Assembly: GCA_934661165.1 (NCBI GenBank)
Contig: CAKUJB010000048.1
Coordinates: 1 to 11,489, forward strand
Direction: 5' to 3'
DNA from: an uncultured Microbacteriaceae bacterium
GTDB taxonomy: Bacteria > Actinomycetota > Actinomycetes > Actinomycetales > Microbacteriaceae
DNA length: 11,489 bases
Position 1 is the first letter of the stretch. Each line of letters opens with the position of its first letter. A model generated the notes under the pieces. The model was given only the letters and a program-made list of their open reading frames with translations. It made no database searches and had not been told where the DNA came from. A program made the translations under genes and the position numbers. Below, one piece after another: positions 1-7,666 of the stretch.

Positions 1-1574
<1,574 letters not shown>

Positions 1575-1589
1575 CGCGAGACGCACACG

Positions 1590-1637
1590 CTCGACGGGGC
1601 GGTCATCCCACGCGGATGGCCGCCCCGCGGCGTCGAG
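1590..1637 (+). terminator. Probable intrinsic terminator after rpoC
   Basis: The arm at 1596-1608 (GGGGCGGTCATCC) pairs with 1614-1626 (GGATGGCCGCCCC). This gives a 13-bp stem with one G-U pair around a 5-nt loop. Six further pairs (CTCGAC with GTCGAG) extend it beyond a 5-nt bulge (1627-1631). The hairpin begins 16 nt after the rpoC stop. No T-tract follows; many actinobacterial terminator hairpins lack one, but this also leaves room for partial read-through into the pilus genes. Confidence 0.7.
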
Positions 1638-1654
1638 CCACGCGCTCCGGCCGC

Positions 1655-1682
1655 TACAGTGGGGTCCAGCCGACCCCGGGAG
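1655..1682 (+). promoter_or_regulatory. Candidate -10 element and SD site upstream of pilB
   Basis: TACAGT at 1655-1660 fits the actinobacterial -10 pattern TAnnnT and would place a start near 1668, giving a leader of about 25 nt. No convincing -35 is seen at the right distance: 1632-1637 is GTCGAG and falls inside the terminator stem. GGGAG at 1678-1682 is a plausible Shine-Dalgarno sequence, 10 nt before the pilB ATG. The SD is more secure than the promoter. Confidence 0.35.
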
Positions 1683-1692
1683 CCCCATCGCG

Positions 1693-3351
1693 ATGACCTC
1701 GATCACCGAAGTCCTCATCCTGCGGGGACTCATGCCCGTCGAGGCGCTGCGACCGGGGGCGACGCCGCAGGACGAGGAGCGGATCGTCCGGGCCATGGTC
1801 GAGGAGGGCACGCTCACGCCGGCCCAGCTCGCGAGCGCGCGGGCCGCGCAGGCGGGCCTCCCATTCGTCGAGCTCGCCGACTTCCCCGTCGATCCGCATG
1901 CCGTCGCGATCGTGCCGGCGGGCATCGCGCGACGCTACGACCTCCTGCCGCTGCAGTTCGTCGGCGACAGCCTCCTTGTGGCGATGGCCGACCCGGGCAA
2001 CGTCGTCGCCGTCGACGACGTCCGCTCCATCGCCAAGCGGCAGGTCCGCCTCGCGGTCGCCGAGCAGACGGACCTGAGGAATGCGATCGACCGCCTGTAT
2101 CGCGCGGACACCGAGCTCTCCTCGCTGTCGACCGAGATCCAGGAGCAGCAGGCGGCCGTGCCCGGCCAGGCGGAGGAGGAGGCGGCGGAGGACGACGCGC
2201 CGATCGTCCGATTCGTCAACCTCATCATCGCCCAGGCGATCCAGGACAAGGCCTCCGACATCCACATCGAGCCGGGGGAGCACGAGCTGCTCGTGCGCTA
2301 CCGCATCGACGGCGTGCTCCACGAGATGCAGCGGGCGCCGAAGAACATCCAGAACGGCGTCACCTCGCGGCTCAAGATCATGGCGGAGCTCGACATCGCC
2401 GAGCGCCGCCGGCCGCAGGACGGCCGACTCACCGTCCAGCATCACGGCAGCCGCGCCGACCTCCGGATGGCGGTGCTGCCGACCGTGTGGGGCGAGAAGA
2501 TCGTGCTGCGCATCCTCGACACGTCGACGACGAAGCGCGACATCCAGGAGCTCGGGATGACGCCGCACAACCTCGAGCGGTACCAGCGGAACTTCTCGAA
2601 GCCCTACGGGATGATCGTCGTGTGCGGGCCGACCGGCTCCGGCAAATCGACGACGCTCTACACGACGCTCGACACCGTCGCGCGCCCCGAGATCAACGTC
2701 ATCACGGTCGAGGATCCCGTCGAGCGACGCATCCCCGGCATCAACCAGGTGCAGGTCAACGTCAAGGCCGGCCTCACGTTCGCCGGCGCGCTGCGCTCGA
2801 TCCTCCGCTCCGACCCGGATGTCGTCCTCATCGGCGAGATCCGCGACGGCGAGACGGCGCGCATCGCGACCGAGGCGGCGCTCACCGGCCACCTCGTGCT
2901 CTCGACCCTTCATACGAATGACGCGCCGAGCGCGATCACGCGGCTCATCGAGATGGAGATCGAGCCCTTCCTCGTCGGCTCCGCGATCGACTGCGTCGTC
3001 GCGCAGCGGCTCGCGCGGCGGCTCTGCGAGCGGTGCAAGGAGGAGTTCCGGCCGACCGCGGAGGAGCTCGCGGCGATGCGCTTCGCGCCGCCGGCCGGGG
3101 ACATCCCGGTGCTCTACCGGCCGAAGGGCTGCTCCTCGTGCTCGAACACCGGCTATCGGGGTCGGCTCGCGCTCCACGAGGTCATGGAGGTCGACGAGGA
3201 CATCGAGCGGCTCGCCGTCGCGCGCGCGTCCTCCGCGGAGATCGAGAAGGTCGCGCTCGCGCACGGCATGATCCCGCTGCGCCAGGATGGCTGGATCAAG
3301 GCCCAGATGGGGCTGACCTCGGTCGAGGAAGTGATGCGGGTGGTGGCCTGA
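1693..3351 (+). CDS. pilB: Type IV pilus assembly (extension) ATPase PilB / GspE family
   Basis: This 552-aa cytoplasmic hexameric ATPase powers pilin addition at the inner-membrane platform. The N-terminal region (about 1-150) is a GspE/PilB N-domain, seen in LPFVEL near residue 56 and the following V-P...A...LP pattern. An RLGxxL c-di-GMP-binding motif of the MshEN type is not evident. The catalytic domain has Walker A GPTGSGKS at 312-319, Asp-box acids around VEDPVE, Walker B DPDVVLIGE with the catalytic Glu at 382, and the His box STLHTND. Cysteines 445, 448, 480 and 483 form the CxxC...CxxC zinc site typical of PilB and GspE and absent from PilT. The ATG at 1693 is chosen because GGGAG lies 10 nt upstream and the frame upstream runs back into rpoC antiframe sequence. 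The stop overlaps the pilT start (ATGA), implying translational coupling. A GspE of a type II system is the alternative, but pilT and pilM beside it favour T4P. Confidence 0.97.
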   Translation: MTSITEVLILRGLMPVEALRPGATPQDEERIVRAMVEEGTLTPAQLASARAAQAGLPFVELADFPVDPHAVAIVPAGIARRYDLLPLQFVGDSLLVAMADPGNVVAVDDVRSIAKRQVRLAVAEQTDLRNAIDRLYRADTELSSLSTEIQEQQAAVPGQAEEEAAEDDAPIVRFVNLIIAQAIQDKASDIHIEPGEHELLVRYRIDGVLHEMQRAPKNIQNGVTSRLKIMAELDIAERRRPQDGRLTVQHHGSRADLRMAVLPTVWGEKIVLRILDTSTTKRDIQELGMTPHNLERYQRNFSKPYGMIVVCGPTGSGKSTTLYTTLDTVARPEINVITVEDPVERRIPGINQVQVNVKAGLTFAGALRSILRSDPDVVLIGEIRDGETARIATEAALTGHLVLSTLHTNDAPSAITRLIEMEIEPFLVGSAIDCVVAQRLARRLCERCKEEFRPTAEELAAMRFAPPAGDIPVLYRPKGCSSCSNTGYRGRLALHEVMEVDEDIERLAVARASSAEIEKVALAHGMIPLRQDGWIKAQMGLTSVEEVMRVVA

Positions 3352-4685
3352 TGACGGACGAGCGGATCCACGACCTCGACGCGGCGCTCGCCGCGCTCGC
3401 CGCCGCGGCGCCCCCCTCGGTCGCCGAGCGCGCTGCCGCAGCCCCGCCCCCGGCGGCGCCCCCGGTCGCTGAGCGAGCGCAGCGAGACGAAGCGCCACCC
3501 GCACCCCGGTCGCTGAGCGAGCGTGAGCGAGACGAAGCGCCATCGCCCTCCACCCTCCCCCTCGGCGCCGACCCCGACCTGCTCGACCAGCTCGCCGAGG
3601 TCGCGGCGCTCGGCGGCTCGGATCTGCACCTGTCCGCCGACGCGCCCCCGATGATCCGCGTGCACGGCGGCCTCGAGCCGCAGGGCGAGGCGTGGTCGGG
3701 CGCGCGGGTGGCCCGAGCGCTCCGGTCCCTCCTCACGCCGGAGCGGCGCGACGCATTCCTCGCCGCTCGCGAGCTCGACTGGTCGTTCCAGCTCACGCCG
3801 GAGGTCCGCTTCCGGGCGAACTACTACCTCCAGCGCGGCACGATCGGCGCCGCCTTCCGCATCATCCCCGTCGACATCCGGCCGCTCGAGACGCTCGGGC
3901 TGCCGAGTTCGGTCAGTCGTTTCGCCTCGCTCGTCCGCGGGCTCGTCCTCGTCACGGGCCCGACGGGCTCGGGGAAGTCGACGACGCTCGCCTCGCTCAT
4001 CGACCTCGTCAACTCGAGCCGGGCCGGCCACATCATGACGGTCGAGGACCCTATCGAGTTCGTGCACCGCAACAAGCGCGCGCTCATCAACCAGCGCGAG
4101 GTCGGCGAGGACACGCACTCCTTCGCCGCGGCGCTCAAGCACGTGCTGCGGCAGGACCCCGACGTCATCCTCGTCGGCGAGCTCCGGGACCTCGAGACGA
4201 TCGAGGTCGCCCTCACCGCGGCGGAGACCGGGCACCTCGTCTTCGCGACCCTCCACACGCAGTCGGCGCCGCAGACGATCGACCGCGTCATCGGCGTCTT
4301 CCCGCCGCACCAGCAGGAGCAGATCCGGGCGCAGCTCGCCGGTACGCTGCAGGGCGTCGTCTGCCAGACCCTCGTGCGCACCGCCGACGGCGCTGGACGG
4401 GTGCTCGCCGCCGAGGTCATGGTCTCGACCCCCGCGGTCGCGAACCTCATCCGGGAGGGCAAGGTCCACCAGCTGCCGACCGCGATCCAGGCCGGCGGCG
4501 AGCTCGGGATGCAGACGCTCGACCAGCACCTCGCGCGGCTCGTCCTCGCCGGCACGATCACGCGGGCGACCGCGCTCGAGCAGGTCCAGGACCGCGAAGT
4601 CTTCGAGCGCCTCGCCGCCGACGCCCGCGTCGGCTCGCCCACCGACGCCGGCGGCTTCGGCACGGCGATCCCGGGCGCGCGATGA
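3351..4685 (+). CDS. pilT: Type IV pilus retraction ATPase PilT, with repeat-bearing N-terminal extension
   Basis: PilT disassembles the pilus and so powers retraction, for twitching motility or DNA uptake in known systems. The conserved core starts near residue 76. It carries SDLHLS at about 95-100, Walker A GPTGSGKS at 203-210, MTVEDPIEF, Walker B DPDVILVGELRD, the His box FATLHTQ, and the PilT hallmark NLIRE (LIRE at 366-369) followed by GKVHQL. The zinc cysteines of PilB are absent. At 444 aa it is about 75 residues longer than typical PilT. The extra N-terminus (1-75) is Ala/Pro-rich and probably disordered, and it contains two in-frame copies of a dispersed DNA repeat (bases 3464-3542), read as VAERAQRDEAP and SLSERERDEAP. 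The ATG at 3351 overlaps the pilB stop. No better downstream start is evident, because no ATG/GTG with a clear SD precedes the core. A start inside the repeats cannot be excluded. Confidence 0.95.
   Translation: MTDERIHDLDAALAALAAAAPPSVAERAAAAPPPAAPPVAERAQRDEAPPAPRSLSERERDEAPSPSTLPLGADPDLLDQLAEVAALGGSDLHLSADAPPMIRVHGGLEPQGEAWSGARVARALRSLLTPERRDAFLAARELDWSFQLTPEVRFRANYYLQRGTIGAAFRIIPVDIRPLETLGLPSSVSRFASLVRGLVLVTGPTGSGKSTTLASLIDLVNSSRAGHIMTVEDPIEFVHRNKRALINQREVGEDTHSFAAALKHVLRQDPDVILVGELRDLETIEVALTAAETGHLVFATLHTQSAPQTIDRVIGVFPPHQQEQIRAQLAGTLQGVVCQTLVRTADGAGRVLAAEVMVSTPAVANLIREGKVHQLPTAIQAGGELGMQTLDQHLARLVLAGTITRATALEQVQDREVFERLAADARVGSPTDAGGFGTAIPGAR
3464..3497 (+). repeat. Short dispersed-type repeat, copy 1, inside pilT
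   Basis: This 34-nt unit begins GGTCGCTGAGCGAGCG and ends AGCGAGACGAAGCGCCA. It is nearly identical to copy 2 at 3508-3542, differing by one indel/substitution in the middle (C versus TG). From memory, very similar units occur many times in Microbacteriaceae genomes, mostly between genes; this is unchecked. Here it lies in the coding sequence and encodes pilT residues 38-49. Confidence 0.75.
3508..3542 (+). repeat. Short dispersed-type repeat, copy 2, inside pilT
   Basis: This 35-nt unit is one base longer than copy 1. It enters in a different codon phase (GGTCGCTGAG read as ..R-S-L-S) but leaves in the same phase, so both copies end as RDEAP. The intervening 10 nt encode Pro/Ala. A weaker, degenerate start of the same unit may exist near 3419-3436 (SVAERA), where about 13 of 18 bases match. 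Confidence 0.75.
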
Positions 4686-5911
4686 CGACGACTATCCCGT
4701 TCCGCTACCGCGCACGCAATCCGAGCGGCCGGATCGTCAAGGGCCGCGTCGACGCGATGTCGCAGTCGGCGGCGATCCAGAAGGTGACGGCCCTCGGCGT
4801 CGCCCCGATCGAGGTCACCGAGGTCACGCGCTCCGGACTCCAGATGGAGATCCGCATTCCGGGCCTCACGAAGCCGGTCGGCAAGAAGGACCTCGCGGTC
4901 ATGAGCCGCCAGATGGCGACGATGATCGGGGCGGGCCTCTCCCTCGTCACGGTCCTCGGCGTGCTCGCCGAGCAGACCGCCCACCCGGCGCTGCGCGAGG
5001 CGCTCGAGACCGTGCGCACCGACATCGAGCAGGGCCGCAGCCTCTCGGACGCGCTCCTGCGCCACGACCGGGTCTTCCCGCCGCTCATGGTCAACCTCAT
5101 CCGCGCGGGCGAGACCGGCGGCTTCCTCGAGCGCTCGCTCGAGTCCGTCGCCGTCAACTTCGAGAAGGAGGTGAAGCTCGCCGGCTCGATCCGATCCGCC
5201 CTGACGATGCCCGCGATCGTGCTCGTCATCGCGGTGCTCGCGGTCGCGGCGATGCTCATCTTCATCGTGCCGACCTTCGCCGCCATGTTCGAGCAGATCG
5301 GCTCCGAGCTGCCGCTGCCGACCCAGATCCTCGTCGGGATCTCGGGGGCGATGCCGATCATCCTCCCGGTCGTCATCCTCCTCGCGATCGGGGTCGCGGT
5401 CTGGTGGCGGTTCAACGGCCGCAAGCCGGGCGTCCGCGCGGTCATCGACCCGATTCGGCTGAAGCTCCCCGTCTTCGGCCCGCTGTCGACCCGCATCGCG
5501 ATCGCGCGCTTCTCCCGGAACTTCGCGGCGATGCTCGCCTCTGGCGTGCCGATCCTCCGCGCCCTGCAGATCGTCGGGGAGACCTCCGGCAACTACGTCA
5601 TCGAGCAGGCGATGGACCAGGTCGCCGCCTCCGTGCGATCCGGCGGCACGGTCGCCGCGCCGCTCATCGCCTCTGACGTCTTCCCGTCGATGGTGACGCA
5701 GATGATCGCGGTCGGCGAGAACGCGGGCGCGATGGAGACGATGCTCGACAAGATCGCGGACTTCTACGACGCCGAGGTCGAGGCGCAGACGGAGCAGCTC
5801 ACGACCTCGATCGAGCCGATCATGATCTCGCTGCTCGGCGTCATCGTCGGCGGCATGGTCGTCGCACTCTATCTGCCGATGTTCAGCCTCATCGGCGAGA
5901 TCGGCGGCTGA
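4682..5911 (+). CDS. pilC: Type IV pilus inner-membrane platform protein PilC / GspF family
   Basis: PilC is the polytopic membrane platform that couples the PilB and PilT motors to pilin insertion and removal. The 409-aa length is normal for the family. The N-terminal segment (1-65) has the usual YxAxxxxGxxxxGxxxA pattern, seen as YRARNPSGRIVKGRVDA. Two tandem T2SF domains follow, about 72-195 and 275-398. The first contains MIGAGLSLVTVL and RAGETGGFLERSL; the second contains MLASGVPILRAL and VGENAGAMETMLDKIADFY. This AGE/VGE duplication is characteristic. Predicted transmembrane segments lie near 177-197, 224-243 and 379-402. The ATG at 4682 overlaps the pilT stop by 4 nt (ATGA), so translation is probably coupled. 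Very hydrophobic stretches and intact motifs suggest a functional protein. GspF of a type II system is the only realistic alternative name. Confidence 0.96.
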   Translation: MTTTIPFRYRARNPSGRIVKGRVDAMSQSAAIQKVTALGVAPIEVTEVTRSGLQMEIRIPGLTKPVGKKDLAVMSRQMATMIGAGLSLVTVLGVLAEQTAHPALREALETVRTDIEQGRSLSDALLRHDRVFPPLMVNLIRAGETGGFLERSLESVAVNFEKEVKLAGSIRSALTMPAIVLVIAVLAVAAMLIFIVPTFAAMFEQIGSELPLPTQILVGISGAMPIILPVVILLAIGVAVWWRFNGRKPGVRAVIDPIRLKLPVFGPLSTRIAIARFSRNFAAMLASGVPILRALQIVGETSGNYVIEQAMDQVAASVRSGGTVAAPLIASDVFPSMVTQMIAVGENAGAMETMLDKIADFYDAEVEAQTEQLTTSIEPIMISLLGVIVGGMVVALYLPMFSLIGEIGG

Positions 5912-5964
5912 ACACACGGTCGGCGCGGGCCGCGACACGCCATCCACATCGATACCAACGTTCA

Positions 5965-5993
5965 TTGCCGACGGCCCCGGCGTGATGCAGACT
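5965..5993 (+). promoter_or_regulatory. Possible promoter in the pilC-pilA gap (weak)
   Basis: The 154-nt gap between pilC and pilA is long compared with the overlaps upstream, so a separate pilA promoter is likely. The best candidate I find is TTGCCG (5965-5970), a 17-nt spacer, then CAGACT (5988-5993). The -10 match is poor, and this is only a suggestion. I see no strong hairpin in the gap. Confidence 0.2.
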
Positions 5994-6050
5994 CTCCGGC
6001 GGGGGCAGCATCATCTCGGTCCCCGACACCGCAACATCAGTCCATCGAAC

Positions 6051-6055
6051 GGGAG
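6051..6055 (+). promoter_or_regulatory. Ribosome binding site deciding the pilA start
   Basis: GGGAG lies 10 nt before ATG 6066, the same SD and spacing as for pilB. It favours that ATG over an in-frame GTG at 5982, which has no SD and would give an implausible 52-residue prepilin leader. Confidence 0.7.
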
Positions 6056-6065
6056 ACCAACCAGC

Positions 6066-6494
6066 ATGCTCAAGGTGCACAAGGCGATCACGGCGCGCCG
6101 CGACGCCGTCCTCAACGGCGAGCGGAGGGACGGGGGCTTCACCCTCATCGAGCTCCTCATCGTCGTCCTCATCATCGGCGTCCTCGCCGCCATCGCGATC
6201 CCCGTCTACCTCTCGACGGTGAATACCGCGAAGGACGAGACCGCGAAGGCGACGATCACGCAGGCGATCACCGCGCTGCAGGCACATTTCATCGCTGAGG
6301 GCGAGTACCCGACCAGCCAGGCCGACTTCGAGGCCGACACGGACTTCCGGGCGCCGAACGCGTCGGAGATCGCGGTCACGTACACGGGAACCACGACGAC
6401 CTTCTGTGTCGTCGCCCAGGCGGCCGGCAGCACCAGCGGCTTCCACGCCGACGAACAGGACGGTTCGCCCCAGGAAGGGCTGACCTGCTCGTAG
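6066..6494 (+). CDS. pilA: Major type IV pilin (prepilin, PilA-like)
   Basis: This 142-aa prepilin is the probable main subunit of the fibre. The class III signal is complete: a 24-residue charged leader ending RRDGG, then FTLIELLIVVLIIG, with cleavage expected after Gly24, Phe at +1 and the conserved Glu at +5 (residue 29). The hydrophobic helix spans about 28-50 and contains the conserved Pro (AIPVYL). The mature protein is about 118 residues, short for a major pilin. After the helix come an amphipathic stretch (AKDETAKATITQAITALQAHF), a small domain with YTGTTTTFCVV, and a C-terminal CS. Cys114 and Cys141 could form the disulfide that closes the D-region loop. It stands alone between a 154-nt leader gap and a strong hairpin, consistent with separate high-level expression. 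The leader is longer than the 6-7 residues of classical proteobacterial type IVa pilins. Calling it the major pilin is inferred from position and canonical form. Confidence 0.92.
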   Translation: MLKVHKAITARRDAVLNGERRDGGFTLIELLIVVLIIGVLAAIAIPVYLSTVNTAKDETAKATITQAITALQAHFIAEGEYPTSQADFEADTDFRAPNASEIAVTYTGTTTTFCVVAQAAGSTSGFHADEQDGSPQEGLTCS

Positions 6495-6533
6495 TCGCGA
6501 CGAACAAGACGCGTTGATCACGTCAGCGCGCAT

Positions 6534-6569
6534 CGCGATGCCCGGGAGTCTCCGCTCCCGGGCATCGCG
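6534..6569 (+). terminator. Strong hairpin between pilA and the minor-pilin block
   Basis: The arm at 6534-6548 (CGCGATGCCCGGGAG) is perfectly complementary to 6555-6569 (CTCCCGGGCATCGCG). The result is a 15-bp GC-rich stem with a 6-nt loop, 39 nt after the pilA stop. No T-tract follows. It can act as a terminator or attenuator, or as a 3' stabiliser of the pilA message. Confidence 0.8.
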
Positions 6570-6595
6570 CCATCTCCGCGGCCTCGCGCCCGGGC

Positions 6596-6608
6596 GATAC
6601 TGAGGGGG
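6596..6608 (+). promoter_or_regulatory. Candidate -10 and SD upstream of the PilV-like gene
   Basis: GATACT at 6596-6601 resembles an actinobacterial -10, but no good -35 is seen. GAGGGGG at 6602-6608 is an excellent SD, 8 nt before ATG 6617. The two readings compete: if GATACT is a promoter, transcription would begin near 6608, exactly at an in-frame GTG, giving a leaderless message and losing the SD. Confidence 0.4.
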
Positions 6609-6616
6609 TGAATGCG

Positions 6617-7021
6617 ATGCGCGGTATCCGAGCGGACGGTCCCGCATCGCCCGACGGCGGCATGACGCTCGTCGAGGTGCTCGTCGCGCTGACGATCTTC
6701 GCGCTGTTCGCCGCGGCCTTCGCGCCCGTCATCCTCCAGGGCCTCGTCCTCGCCCAGCGCAGCGCCGTCCAGGTCGCCGCGAACCAGACGGCCGGCGAGA
6801 TCATCGACGCCGTCGTCGTGGAGACGACCTGCACGGCGATCGCGACCCGTGCGAACGACTGGTCGGGCGGCGTCGACGCCGCCGGCGCCCACCTCGACGT
6901 CGACGTCGTCATCGGCACCTGCCCGACGACGTTCCCCGCGACCGTGCACGTCGCCGTCGCCGTGACCGGCGGGGATGCCGCGGCGCGTGCCGAGACCCTC
7001 GTCCTGGTGCAGGGGAGCTGA
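6617..7021 (+). CDS. Minor prepilin, PilV/GspI-like
   Basis: This 134-aa prepilin has leader MRGIRADGPASPDGG and then MTLVEVLVALTIFALFAAAF. Cleavage is expected after Gly15, with Glu at +5 (residue 20). Met at +1 and the sequence TLVEVLVAL are typical of GspI/PilV-type minor pilins, which join the tip complex that primes assembly. The hydrophobic helix covers about 19-42. The rest is a small domain with Cys72 and Cys102, possibly a disulfide, and two Val/Asp-rich strands (HLDVDVVIG and VHVAVAVTGG). The start at ATG 6617 is chosen for the SD at 6602-6608; a GTG at 6608 would add three residues and leave the signal unaffected. It is the first gene after the hairpin and is followed 3 nt later by another prepilin gene. 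The subclass name is inferred from the N-terminal pattern and gene order only. Confidence 0.85.
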   Translation: MRGIRADGPASPDGGMTLVEVLVALTIFALFAAAFAPVILQGLVLAQRSAVQVAANQTAGEIIDAVVVETTCTAIATRANDWSGGVDAAGAHLDVDVVIGTCPTTFPATVHVAVAVTGGDAAARAETLVLVQGS

Positions 7022-7024
7022 GCG

Positions 7025-7666
7025 ATGCCGATGACGCGGCCACGCGCATTCGTCCGTGACGACGCGGGGTTCACGCTCACCGAGCTCCTCGTCACCGTCA
7101 TCGTCGGCGGGCTCGTCCTCGCCATGATCGGCTCGTTCCTCGTGAGCTCGCTGCAGGCCGACCGCCAGGTGCGCGGACTCAACGACGCGACCGCCCGTGG
7201 CGAGCTCGCACTCGACGCGATGCGCACGACGCTCCACTCGGCCGCGGCGCCCATGGCGATCGGCGCCGGCCTCGCGACCGGCGACCTCGTCCTCCGCGCA
7301 AAGGTCGCGAGCGCCGACAGCGGGCCCGTCGCGTGGGACTGCGTCGCGTACTACTTCGACGCGGCACAGGGCGAACTGCGCATGCGGCGCAACTCGGGCT
7401 CCGGCGGGACGCCGGCCGCGCGCGTCGCGACGCCCGACGCCGCCGGTCTCGCGGGCTGGGCGCTCGTCGTCAGCGGGATGCTGCCGCCCGAGTCCGGCGA
7501 GGTCTTCGCGCTCCGGGACCGCGACCCCGGCCCGGGCTACGAGGCCGACACGGGCGCGCTCGACGTCGCGTTCCGCCTCGACGCGGGCGACCTCGGCGCG
7601 CCCGCCTTCGGGACCGCGATCATCGCGCGGAGCCAGAGCCAGGGGGGTGCGACGTGCGCGCCCTGA
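7025..7666 (+). CDS. Minor prepilin, PilW/GspJ-like
   Basis: This 213-aa prepilin has leader MPMTRPRAFVRDDAG and then FTLTELLVTVIVGGLVLAMI. Cleavage is expected after Gly15 (an Ala-Gly site), with Phe at +1 and Glu at +5 (residue 20). The hydrophobic helix runs about 18-43. The long mature domain, with VAWDCVAYYFDAAQGELRMRR near 102-122, matches the usual PilW/GspJ feature in which a strand is followed by a Y-F...L-RR turn. Cys106 and Cys211 may pair. GGGGAG at 7012-7017, within the end of the previous gene, lies 7 nt before the ATG. The last 13 nt overlap the next gene. PilW-type proteins sit with PilV and PilX homologues in the pilus tip complex, and the gene order here is the same. No truncation or frameshift is seen. 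Confidence 0.85.
   Translation: MPMTRPRAFVRDDAGFTLTELLVTVIVGGLVLAMIGSFLVSSLQADRQVRGLNDATARGELALDAMRTTLHSAAAPMAIGAGLATGDLVLRAKVASADSGPVAWDCVAYYFDAAQGELRMRRNSGSGGTPAARVATPDAAGLAGWALVVSGMLPPESGEVFALRDRDPGPGYEADTGALDVAFRLDAGDLGAPAFGTAIIARSQSQGGATCAP

Noticed and set aside
1654..3543. 629-residue open frame on the minus strand opposite pilB
   Set aside because: Arg/Asp/Leu-rich composition typical of the antisense shadow of a high-GC gene; the plus strand has full PilB motifs.
5912..5960. Possible terminator hairpin just after pilC (GGTCGGCGCGGGCCGCGAC)
   Set aside because: Only short 3-bp arms pair, with a bulge; too weak to call.
3824..5965. 713-residue open frame on the minus strand opposite pilT and pilC
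   Set aside because: Low-complexity Arg/Asp/His-rich shadow translation with no recognisable domain; the plus-strand genes are secure.
5982..6065. Upstream in-frame GTG start for pilA, adding 28 residues
   Set aside because: No SD before it, and it would give a 52-residue leader; ATG 6066 has GGGAG at normal spacing.
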